The notes under the pieces: model-generated | The model's input: only the letters and a program-made list of their open reading frames with translations | Databases searched by the model: none | What the model was told of the DNA's origin: nothing | Position numbers and translations under genes: made by a program | DNA from: Anas platyrhynchos | Taxonomy: Eukaryota > Chordata > Aves > Anseriformes > Anatidae | Reading direction: 5' to 3' | Assembly: GCF_047663525.1 (NCBI RefSeq) | Contig: NC_092587.1 | Span: 204,256,001-204,320,000 of the forward strand | DNA: 64,000 bases | In this document: positions 13,801 through 26,100 of the stretch, one piece after another | How positions within the stretch are numbered: the first letter of the stretch is position 1 | How the letters are laid out: the number at the start of each line of letters is the position of its first letter

Positions 13801-16800
13801 CTTTCTCACGTCTTCTCTTCAGAGCTGGATCCAGAGAACCTTGATTCCCGACATCAAGCATGGAGTTGATCTGTATTGGGAGAGTTATTTTGACATTTTT
13901 CTACTACTTGCAAGGAAGAAGTTCTCAGCTGCTGATCTGTGCCAAGCTGATGGTCTCAAGGCGATAATTTCCTGGTTCTTCATAGATGTTGAAGAACGGA
14001 GGAGTTTATCACTGTCATTACGTCTGTCCAACACCGCCTGTAGGATTCATTTTAAAGCCACCTGCTATTTCTGCAATCCCCTTTAAAGTAGCTGCTGTCT
14101 GAATCCTCCTCAAAAGACCAGGATCAAAGCTGACCCACCTTTTAAGTTGTAGTGCAAGAAAAGTTTGGGATATGCTGCTCTTAAGACTGTAGGGAAAAAA
14201 AAAAACTCAGCACGTAATACAAGTGATGGAAATAAAAAGCAGCCTAACAGACATCTAACAGGTGACAGTCGCGAAGACTTCTGTCTTTCCAGGCACTAGA
14301 AAAGTTATTCTGAGTTGCAGTGACACGAAGCTAGAACTGGCTTGCCGTTTTCAACATCACAATAAGGCAGTCAACCCAAAGCACCCATAATTTTAGATTA
14401 CTTATGCTCAGAAGGATATGCATATAAATTACATTCTTCAGGGTCTAACAGAACCTGAAAGAAAGGCTACTGGGAGGGGGTGGCCCTCGGTCATTTGGAA
14501 TGAAAGAAGAACACAATTTGCACAAGCTTTTAAGATAAAAACCATCCATGACAAAGGATATCTGAATGAAAAGCTAACAGCAGCATAAAATTAAGAGCTT
14601 TTCCATTTATTCTTTTTTTTTTTTTTAATCCTAACAATTCAACAGGACCAGAAAAAAAAACACTGTATACTTCCTTGTTCCAAGCGTGTGGGAGAATCCA
14701 CAAATTTCTTTAAAATATGCCATTAGAGAGATGCCTCATCACTAAGAAAGTGGCTTTTTAGAAGACTGACTTCTGCAGTTATGAAAAAGTTAAAAGCAGA
14801 GCCCCCCAGATCCTCCAGAAACAAAACTAAGGGCAATAAAATACAGGTTTTGTTCGTTGCCTTAAAAATAATACCACGTCGAGCAGACGTCACTTGTGAT
14901 TGCTGATGCATCTAGTTGCTGCACCGCTCCTTTTACAGGATGTTTTCCCTAATTTATGGGAGCATGTAAACATACTAAACAAGAAAATAAGATACAGGGT
15001 GCAGAAACACGCTTGAAAGAGCCTGGAGGTGAATAGGCAGGCACTTATTTTTAAGCTACGTTTTAGAAATGGCTCTCAAATCTCTTTACAACAAAAAAAA
15101 AGCCTGCTGGGTAATTACAGACACCTGGTCCAAACCAGCATTTTCCTCCCTCTGTGCTAGTTGTTCTTCGAACCTTTTGGTTTGAAGACCCCGAACTGGA
15201 GCCTACTGACAACAGATTTGTTTGAAAATTTCAAGAATTTTATAGTGGTTTGCTGATTACAGGTTGCAAATATACTGCTTTCAGCATGTGCTTAAACCTT
15301 GCTGAAGCCATTCAAGGTCTTGTTCCAGCCCTGAGTTTGGGTCTGCATGATCCCAGGAGTTCAGGGCCAGTCACCAGAACTAAAAGCAATGGCTTTGTTT
15401 GGAGACGTGCGCCAGCAGAGGTGCTACTGATGGACACTGAGGATGCAGCTAAGTCACAAGCAGGAAAAAAAATAAAGGGAAAAGACTATTTTAGTTATCA
15501 CTGATTGTACAACACAGATTTCGGTCTCACTTCTTCCACTAGTCAGAGCAAGGAAGCTTACATTAGCCAGAATTTTGTGATCCTGGAGACAGCTTTATAG
15601 CTACCGAGCCATGCCTTGCTGCTGCGTGCAGGTTTTACATCAATACCTAACAGGAGTTCCAATCAGTCCGAGCATTTCCCTTTTTCCTTCACGGCAAGAA
15701 GGACAAATCCCTCAGAGCATCAGAAATTGCATAGCATGGCAGCCAGGAGGCCTGGAGACAAACTCCAGTCGTCGCCCCAAGATCTGGGGAGACAAAACAA
15801 GAGCCTCCAATATGAGGTATATTTCGAAAAACTGTTAGTTCCATGTTTTCTTTATGCTTACTGATGAACTTTGATCAGCTAAGTAGATAAGAGCTGCAGA
15901 AATCAGAGGGTTTGTACCCGATTAAGAGCCAAAGGTTGGTTTAAAAAAAGTATTCAACTTCAAAAAAAAAAAAAAAAGTGTGCTGGAAAGATTAAGAGCA
16001 AGCAATCAAAATACTGCCAATTATATTTTGGGAGTTCCTCAATGTAAATCTTGTTCTTTAACTCTTTCTTCATTATTTCTGAATACGAAGATGATTCTGA
16101 AAGTCAGACCAATATTTAAGACTCGTTAAATAGGAAAGGCATGAATTCAAAGCTGATCTAGCACACATATGTGGTGCTTGTCAACCTGTACTAAGAACGG
16201 AACACAGGGAATGAAAAGCAGGGAGAGAAAAGGAAGGCATGTAAATAATGAAACGTTTTAAAAAGTGTTTCTTGTGGTTATACAGTCATCCTGCAGTCTC
16301 CTGATGGATCACTGGTCAAACAAAACAGGATTTCTGTTCCCATACACAAACAAGAACCCTTATAATGCTTCACCACTGTAAATGTCTTCTCCTGGTCACA
16401 CCCTGGAACATCCTCCAGGATGCACCCCAGCTGGACTAAAGAGAAAATGGAAACTTGGTACAAAATTACCTAAATGGCACATGTATCCCAACCTTTTCTG
16501 CTTAAAACTTAAACAGCAAAGGAGGCTGTGGAGAAGCAAGGCTAGAATAAAGCCAGAAATTAACCATTACAGACTTCATTAATTGTATAAAAGTGCAAGA
16601 TTAAAGTAGTTCAGGTTAAGCATTCAGCTCACTATAGGCCACACAGATACTTAGCTTGGCCATCAATGACCTGTTTGTTTCTTTTTTTTATCATTCAGTT
16701 ACTAATATTAGTTTAAACCACAGAAAGAACAACAACTGAATGAAAAACTTACTCAACCCACTCCAAAAATGGTTAGTTTTCTGTGACCAGCACGAAATAT

Positions 16801-17021
16801 TAGCTCAGTATCATCAGCTATACAATATATACAGAAAAATATTGTGTCTTAAACTTTAACAACTTAGAATAAAGCTGTACTAAACGTTATCTCCCTAGCG
16901 TGCCAGCTCCTTGCTCTGCTCTGGCTGGCAGGCCTAGTAACACCGAGAAGTCCTTTGATAGCAACGATACTCGAACAGATCCATGATTTTGACAATCCAG
17001 CCATGGCAATTGTTGAATCGC

Positions 17022-17027
17022 TTTATT
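17022..17027 (-). terminator. Candidate proximal poly(A) signal AATAAA
   Basis: The canonical hexamer on the minus strand starts 33 bases past the ACER3 stop codon. If used, it would give a 3' UTR of well under 100 bases. No strong G/T-rich downstream element was seen, so usage is uncertain. Confidence 0.35.
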
Positions 17028-17059
17028 CAGGTGGTCGCGTGGGGCTGCCTGGGCCTCGG

Positions 17060-17113
17060 TCAGAGCTTCTTGGGTGGCTCCACGAGAAGAACAGGCCATA
17101 TCCCGAACAGAAA
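17060..17113 (-). CDS. ACER3: ACER3 coding exon 11 and stop
   Basis: Encodes residues 251-267, [17 protein letters not shown], then TGA at 17062-17060. Human ends [17 protein letters not shown], so the tail differs in its last residues but has the same length. The acceptor is a pyrimidine-rich TTTTAACAG. The 3' UTR follows in the same exon. Confidence 0.96.
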   Translation of the reverse strand, partial: FLFGIWPVLLVEPPKKL

Positions 17114-20100
17114 CTGTTAAAAGAAAAACACAAAGTGGAAAGATTTCTTGGAATACCACCTCTCCCAGAACAGAAAGCCAACTGTTAACAATATTTTAGC
17201 TGCTTTTCTCGGAATGCAACTAGAAATTGAAGACAATACCCTAAAGAGGCACAAAAAGCAAGCCTCAGCGCATGTTCAGGCCCAAGACACCTGAATGCTG
17301 CAGCTCATGAACAGACACAAAACACTGGTTGCTTACCTTCACCTTTGGCCTGTGTTTCAGGAAAAGTGTCCTTGTGTATAAACTGAGGGAAAGAAGGAGA
17401 GTGTGCTTGAAATTCGATGCATAAAACAGCATACAAAGTAATAATTATGTCCCGATCCCGGTTTTATTTTCCAGCTAGAAAATAATTGCCTCTGGGACTG
17501 CAGAACTACCCATTCTGCCTAAGTTTATGCAAAATAGGGGGTATTAGCCTACGGTGAATCCCACTGTGCTACATTTCTATTAGAAACTGACCTATACTAC
17601 CACGTATGTGTCTAGTCGGAGAGAAACCAGAGAAGTAAATTCTCTCTGCTAAAAAAAAAAAAAAAAAAAAAGACTGAATAGGGGTTAGAGCCTGTCAGTT
17701 TGGAAGGGTGTAATTTCATCAGTGCATCACAAAATATAGCAGATATCAAAAATAATAATAAAAAAGCATGGCTGGGTTCTGTATCTCATTTCTGTTCTGA
17801 CCTATCCTCTTTTTCTCAGCAGACCTGAGCCTGACCTCACTTTTTACATGGATGTTTCCCCAGGTACATAAGCAATGCCACAGTGTGGCTGAGAAAACAC
17901 CAGGGAAATGATTGCAGAGATAGCACACGGTTCCTTGGGTTGGCACAGACATCAGGCATCTGTGCGTTCCCCAAGGAAAGAGAAAACAAATTGTTTCTCT
18001 GTGCAGCACGCTGGGAAAACTTTGGCTATGGTGTTCAAACTATGTGATCACGTTTTCTCAACTATGTAGAATGTACCTGCTAGAGATTCTCTTACAGTTA
18101 AGTGGTAAAAAATTATTTAGATATTGAACATACTACACACATCCTTCAGATTCCCTCTTGCATTCTGCTCTCATTCTTGCTTCCAGTAGATGGTGGTATA
18201 GAGCAAAAAAAAAAAAAAGACAAAAATCTGCTGGCTGCAGACTTGCTAATTTAGGCTCTTAAACATTTGAAGATTTCTTCTACAGCTAACATCCTGCACT
18301 TCTGGGAAGAGCTCTGCTCCAACCACTCCAGCTGTCACCCCCTCTGCACTACAGCATGATGCCTGCTTGTTTTCGGGAGTGACAGTGCTTATCAGAAAGA
18401 CGAGTTACATTTCTAAAATTAAACCTTATTTAAACACTTGAGGATTGCTGCAGAAGAACAGAAAGATATTAATAGCTTTTATTTCTGAAATATATTGTCA
18501 AATCCTTTCGCAGTTTAACTGCTAGAGTTCCCATTTGTCAATTGCATTTTCCTGAAGAATCACGGCTATTTAAAGACTGCTGATTATATTTTGAAGAACA
18601 TACATTACTTCTGCAGAGTTTACAGATCAGTTACAAAAAGGAAAGGAAAGCTCACACCGGTTAAGTAAGAAATTATTTGCCTGCTCTTCTGATCAATACA
18701 TGTAGAAATAAATATGAACCTTGAAAACCTCCTAAAATATGATCAACCAGTTCAGAAAACATTTCCTACCTTAGCAGGATGTGAAGGTAAGAGCCCAGGC
18801 CTGTGAGAATATGCCACCATGCATGAAACTGTGTCACGGCTCCCACGACAGGAGGCATCTTCTCTCGTAGTGCCCTGGAAGAAAGAAATGCCAGGCAATT
18901 GGTTTTTCCAAACTAAGCAATCTCAGGTCTGATCGATCAGTTACCTCCAGACTGAAGTGTTGGAGAACTTATTTATGGCATCCCACAGCCTCAAACGAGT
19001 TCTATCATCTTCCCACCCCCAAACCCTATCAACTACTGTCCATAAGGAAGAAACGCTGAGGATAAGGTCAGAGAGAAGAATCTGACATCCCTGCTTCGCC
19101 TTTGGCAACCACTCCCTCTGTTCTCCAGCTCCACAGGGGCTTAGCTTGGCCATCTGTGGTTTATTAGAAAACAGGGACAGAACGGGTGTTTAGTGAGGAA
19201 GCAATGAAAGTGGAGAATCTGAAACACTCTGCCAACATGCTCTGTATTTTGAACAGTTCTGAGGCATGAGCTACTTGGGAAGAGGCTAAATGGAGACAGA
19301 GAAAGAAAGGGAAAGAACTAAGTTGCTCTTTCTTTCTCCTGCTCACTGGGCTTCTGCAGGTAACGCCTGTTCGGTTGCTGGTGAAGCAACATTTACACCT
19401 ACCTGGCTTCTTTTTTGACTTCTATTTCACATTCAGTCAAAACAAAGAGGGAAAATAGTAACGAGTGCAGGTGTGAAGGAAGAAAAAACCTGCAGCTTTT
19501 GTAATACTTAAATACTGCATGATGTTACGGTGTCTAGTGCCCCGGACTAAATGCTAATCCCTGAGCTACTGCTTAGGTTTCCAGAGCCACTCAGCCACAA
19601 ACGTGAACACAGCTTCAGTTCAGTGAGGAACACCCAAACCATCACCCTGGCACGGCCTCAGAGACAGAGATGGCGAGAAATCTCAAAGCTCAAATTCAGA
19701 AGCTCCTGATTTATTTATTTTTTAAATCAGCTCCAGACTAAATGAAATAAGGAAAAAACAAAAAGTGAATCAAACCACAATTTTCAACATCAAAACCCAA
19801 AAGAGCAGGTGGGTGGATGATTCACACATTAAATCTTTATCGAATAAAAAAATACAAGGAACTAAAATGTATTTTTTTTCCCAAAGGTTAGAGTTATAAT
19901 ACCACCTGCACAACTCAAAGGCTCTGCAGACATCTGATTGTTAAAGCTATTCAATAAACTTTTTTTTTTTCCAGCACCATAACTGAACAAGTGTAGCAGC
20001 AACCATGCTAACATTTTTTTCCCTTTGCAAAACGAGGACGGAAAAAAGTGCTTAAGCAGCTGCTGCAACCTTTGAGCCTAGGAGGAAGTTTCAAAGCCCC

Positions 20101-23100
20101 ACGGAGCTCCAGCAGCAGCTCAGCAGGCTCAGAGAGCTGGGGGGTTGTGATCTCACCAGCGATGTGATGCAGCTGATTTAAATTGATTTAAAATGGGTCT
20201 ACAGAGCCAAACAGGACAGAAGGAACACACTGGATTTCTTTACAGCACGCTACAAGCTGAATCTGACAAAGCAACCTACTAGGAGCTTTGTGCACAACAG
20301 ATTCAAGCCTCTAACAGTGTGTCAGAGAGTCAGGATGGGATTTTCTGGACGCTGGCATCAAGCTCTCTATCTCCACCAGCAAGTGGTGGAGCACAAGCAC
20401 TAAGAAAAGGAGAGGGGCTGCTATGAAGCTGCTCAGCTCCAGGGAACACGTTCAGAGAACAACGTATTGGGCTGGTGTTCTTTCCTGCACGGACAGAGTA
20501 TGTAGCCTTACAACATGGTGGGTTTGTCTGGAATACTTTTTTTAAATTAAAAAAAAAAAGGCAACATTTGGCAATAGACTAAACAGAAATGAAGTCTTTC
20601 CCAGCCTCCTCTAAGTGCTAAGACTTCAGGCTTAATGATGACAGCCAAGCACAATGCACTGGCTCACAGAGTTGCTGCTCTTTCTCAGACACTCCAACAG
20701 CTGCTGTTGACTGGTGACAGATAGATTGCAGCAGGTATTTCTGTAGCTTGCAGAACTGCTGCTCTTGATATTTTCCCGGGAAACAGAAACCAAAAAAAAA
20801 AAAAAAAAAGCAGAATTGAAATCTCATTCAGATGAAATCAAGTGTGAAGAGCAGACTTTTGAATGCCACAGATCCTCAAAATTACTTCAGTGACATTAAC
20901 TTCAATTTAAATTGAGGGAAAGTGAAGAGAAATATCAATTATAAAAAAATAAAAGGAATCTATTCATGGAAAAGAAAACCTTTAAAAGAACTGTTCAGTG
21001 TTGAATTTAGTCACGAGCAAACTGCATAAAAACACTTGTGAATGTTTTGTAGGCATTGTATCATATGTACCATCAGATGGAGACTTGAACATGCACCACA
21101 GAAAAAAACAAAGCTTTATGCTAGAAGATTATTAAGACAAAGCGAAAGTGCTCACCTCAATTTATCACAGAAAATGTTGTCCACATTCCAGAGAAAAAAT
21201 CCCATTAAAAATACAGTTAAAGATGTATAGCCTAGACCTCTAAGCCATGGGTATACCCTAGAGAGAGAGGAAAAAAATGTAGTATTAAGTTCAAGATGCT
21301 TTAAAAGGCAGCTTGTAACGTACATAAATATTATTACATACAAGTAAACTTATTCATTTAGGAAGATACCTTTCCCAAAAGAAAAAAAAATACTAAATTC
21401 TTATTTTATCTATTTAACTATTGTATTTTACCTCCTCTGCTTCTCCTGAATTAGCACTCTCTAGGACTGGTCTTTCAGAGGCTTTACTTCTCCATTACTA
21501 GTTGTTCTAAGTGGGAAAGCTGAAGTTGTCTAAAAGGTATTTGTCAGTCCCACGTACAATCTTCCAGTTAAAAATTAACCACATTACAAATTAGGACTCT
21601 CCCAAGAGAAGAGGCTCGTTTCCGATGCAGGATATATCTATAGGAGGGGACTCATTCAAATAAGGTTTTTCAGAATGGCTCAAATAAGGTCTTTCAGAAT
21701 GGCTGTAGTCTTTTGTGAGTGAAGACCACCATGATCAACAACTAACTAAATAAACACTTTTAGAAAACAATAATTTCATATTGTATTTTATCATTAGCTG
21801 TCCTTGGCAATGGAAAAATGATAATTGCATTTTTAAGAAAAATTAGTCCTATTTAGGATCTAAAAACCATCCTGAAGACTCAGCTACAAGAAAGAGCATC
21901 ATTAATAAGCTCACCCTCACTACCTGCATTCAGGCTGGACCATGGAACTGTCAACTTCCTACACGAAGCTGCTGGCATTCGTTCCTTTTCCCACTAGCAA
22001 ATCCAAAAGAAAGCCCAATTCCAACCCCAAGAAGCTGCCATGAAACACCCTTCACGTGATTTTTAACCCTTATAAACGCACAGCGTAGATATTTCGGTTA
22101 AAATGCATTCCTGAGCTGCTTTTCCTCCACCGTGCTGTGCAAGGATTTATTTCAGAGCTGTGAGCACTGGCGACTGCAATGTCCAAATGGAACTAGCCAG
22201 ATACGAGTTACACATGTTAACAACAAGCCAATATAAAGCAGCTAAATCATAATTTATTTAGTCTAATAGATGCACGAAGCTCTGCGTGGTGCATGGCAGA
22301 GAGCACACTGTGATACTCCCAACTCAGTGCTCTAGAGACACAAGGAAGCCCAGGACATGAAAGAGCACTAAATGGTATGTTATACACGCTGGTAATTAGG
22401 TAATTATAGCTAGAATTGTTCGGGGAATTAATGAGGGGGTTCTGTGAGGGAATATGAGAGAGGCTGGCATCATTCATTAACAGGGAACTCGCTTTGTGAA
22501 CAAAGAGCAACATTTGCCAAGTCATAATCTTGGGAAGGAAGAGGATCCAAGAAAGAGACAAAAAAGCTGGGGGAAAAAGGCAGGAATGACAACAAGTGGC
22601 AAGGATGAGAGGAGGGAAGAGCCTGATAGGAATTACATTCTGCCCTTTGAGATATTAATGCTGCCCTTTGAGATATTAATGCTCAGGGTGACTTCCAAGC
22701 CTGTACTAAGAAAGATGAGTGGTAGAAAGTTAATGCATATTAAGGAAATAAAACAGAAAAGCAGAAGTTATGTACGAGTTAAAGCAGGCTTGGACAAGTG
22801 CTAGAGCTACGAACAGGAAGAGAGAAATGCATTTCAGCAATGCAGAAGTAAATCTAAAAGTATACTCAGGGCTGGCTTGAAGAAGAGAAAGGGCACCAGC
22901 AGGTCAGCACAGCTTCCCTACCGGGACATCTTACCCCATCCCAACCTTCTAACCACAATTTGCAGCAGTACAGCTTATGGAGAGTGATGTTTCAATGAAG
23001 TGATCTAGCTAATTAACAAAATACATCCTCAAACCTCTAAAATTGAAGGGAAAAAAGTAGGTAGAACTTCAGACTTTACTGGAAGAAAACAAGAGATGAT

Positions 23101-26100
23101 ACCTTGGGAGGATGGTGGTGTTATTGATAGTGACAGGACACAACAAAATTTTGCAGAAATAATGCAAAAAAGTTGAATTTGCAGAGCTGGAGAGAGAGCA
23201 GGCTCAAGGGCTTGTCTGCACTAAAATAAAGAAATTCAATCTAAATGGCCAAAGCTACAAGAACAAAATTAGAACTCCTTAAACTTGATTCAACTTCGCT
23301 CCCGTTGGAAGTAATTTAAGGCAATACCCCTTAAGATCTCTAGGTTAGGATTAAAATTTCCATGTTTATGGGTTTGAAAAGTTTCTTTAAATGGGTTATG
23401 GTTTCTATAGCTGCAAGCAAATGCAATCAGCTTTAAGTTTTTCTTGCTCAATAGCAGCCTGTGAACATTTACGCTTGGTTTGTGGCGATTTCTTGGGGGA
23501 AAGTCAAACTAAATTAACTGAAATTGCGATTGAAAGGTGATTCAATGAATCCACTTTAAGTTCACACCTTTTGTTGCATTCCTCCTTGTGTTCCTGAACA
23601 GTCCCGTGTATAACTCAAACGTTAACAAAAGGCAGATTTAGCCTGAAGACACAGTAGAAAGAAATCAGCGACTTCCAAAGGCAAGCCCCAAACCCATAAG
23701 AAAGCCAACTGTTCACAGGGGAGAGACAGGAACTGACTGAGCCCCTGAGAACTAAAGGAATATATTTATCCCAGTACTGATTCAACTCCTTTTTCTTCAG
23801 TTTTATACACCAACTCTGTGCTCTGAAGCCTCTCAACGTGTCTCAACACTCAATTCCTTTTGTACGGTGTATCCGTGACTAAAATTTCCATTACACATAC
23901 CTAATTTTACTTATTCAAAACTGTAGCAAAAACTATCATTTAATTTTTTTTTGTTTGTTTTTTATCTTTTACGTTTGCATTTTAGATACTCGAGATGGAA
24001 CGAGGAAAGGAAACATGAACTAATGGCTCAGCTCTGCAGAGCCCAGCTCTTACCTGCCTCCAAGAATCAAACGTAGAGTTTGGACACTTGCAAGAGGTCT
24101 CACATTTTATCCAGCTCTGTGAGGACAAAACCTCTGTCCCCCTTGAAGTCCCAGGCTGACCACAAGTGCAGAGATAGCAACTTTGCTTAATGATAACATG
24201 ATAACCCCCTGGCTTCAAGAAAATTTGGGGAGGTGAGGCAGTTCCTTTTAACAAAGCCGTGCACATGAGCTAGATTCATGTACCCAGTTAAAGGAATTTC
24301 ACCACTGCTCATTTCTCTTGTTAACCCCACAAAGACACAAATGTTAAGTTATAATGGGTTAATAATAATACAGAATGATACTTACCATAATACTATATAA
24401 ACAGACCGTAGAACTATAATGGAAACTAGTGTTCCATACATGATCTGCAAATAAAAACAGAGACAAAATTCAGCAGTGGTAGTCAAGAGACTTTATCAAA
24501 CACTACAGGAATAACATTTTTTGCAGACTGGTTTTTATTTCTTAGCCTCAAAAAAATAACACCCCTGCTACATTCCTCTCCAGGGCTTTCACAGCAGTTT
24601 CAAATAAAAATACAATTATAACCACGCTGTTTATGCGATCACAAGAAAAGTCAGTGTAAAACCACAGCTACGTTTCTTTGAATCAGAAAGCAAACGCTAG
24701 ATGGCACTCGGTAAACATCCTGCAATCAAACTGCTACGTAAATCCTATTATTTCTTCTCTATCCGTACATTTCAACCCTGGGACGCATAAACACCAGCTG
24801 AAAACACTTTTAAAAGTTATTAATCAAATATTAAGTGAAGGAAGTGTATTTTTTTTTTCCTGAAAGCAAACACTGCATTCTGCCCACACCGAGCACCAGC
24901 ATGGAAGAGCCTTTGCAGGAAGCATTTAAATCGACTACTCCGCATTGCTGGGATTCAATCTAAGCACACAGTGAGGAGGCTGCGTGCTCCGAAAAGCTCC
25001 ACGAGCAGAAGCTGGCTCACTGTAGGCTCCATGAAGCTGAATGCAACAGCCTGGCTTATAGAAAAGGTCGAGGTAATCATTTATTTTCTGCCTCGCGGTC
25101 TTTAAATCACTCTCCATTTGTTTTCTTGCAAGCTTTGGATGCACCCAACACCATCTCCAAGATGCACAGACTAAAGATGAGCATCGTGCCTGACTGATGA
25201 AGGGATGAGGATTATCTGACACCAACACCATCGTTTCACTGCCCATCCTTTTAATTCTCAAAGCCTTCTTCCTGCCAAAAAGCCGCTTGTTCCGAGCAGC
25301 CCTGCCCTGCTCTTTGCCCCTCTCCAGTGACCCACGAGGGCCTCGCTGTTTTTCGCTTTGCTCGTTCCCTGACCTTCCTGATCTCAGTTTTGCTTTTAGT
25401 GAGCTTCCACCTAACTCTGCCTTGTTTTTACATGACCCAGAAGAATGAGGAACCTCTGCTGTGTATTGTCAAAAGACGCTGAAACTCACAGAGTGGTGGT
25501 TTGCAAACCAGGGTCCTCACCACGTTGTATCAACTTCCTAATCCCTTTCTATTAGATGATATTGTCTTCAAGGCAAGGAACACCTCCTGCTCTGCTGTAA
25601 CCAGGGCATTATTGCCCTGCAAGCACACGCATGCAAGTCATTTGACACAAAACAGGTTCCTGTGAAATAAAACCTACCTTCCAGCAAGTCCGTAAAGGCA
25701 AATTTCCGAATTTGTTTTTAGCTCTAAAGGATGAGGTTAGCAGCGCACACCACGTTATCAGCGCGTATATAAGGAACCTGACAGATAAGGGAGCCTTTCT
25801 GTTTGGCAACAGGTAAAAGTCAGCTCCAGTATTGACTATGTAAAGTCACTCAGCACAGCAGCTCTTTATTTGCATTCAGCGAGAGAGCAAATAACTTCAG
25901 TAACCGAACCGCTGCTGCTCTGGGTTCTGTTCGAGAGCTAAACAAAGCAAAAATTATTTGAAAGGCTAATTAGTCCTGGCTTGTACTTTACACAAAAACT
26001 GTCAACTAATTCCAGTTCCCTTGCCTGAGGTACGGCATAGAAATGAGAAAAAAAATCCTGCTCAACGTGGACAGAGGACGTGGTGCTGGGGCTGCTCATG

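Larger units (their letters stand above)
10810..17059 (-). other. ACER3: Probable ACER3 3' UTR (long form)
   Basis: No coding exon of any recognised gene lies here. On the minus strand the candidate distal end has ATTAAA at 10836-10831, followed about 20 bases later by a G/T-rich stretch (about 10799-10740), the arrangement expected at a cleavage site. Further AATAAA hexamers occur at 17027-17022, 14611-14606 and 11635-11630, so shorter forms are possible. Plus-strand ORFs in this interval (11024-11335, 12827-13225) show no known family and are probably chance. The extent is inference; no transcript data are available. Confidence 0.45.
21258..24385 (-). other. ACER3: ACER3 intron 7 (about 3.1 kb)
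   Basis: Contains two recent-looking short tandem duplications at 21657-21704 and 22640-22681. No other recognised element. Confidence 0.9.
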
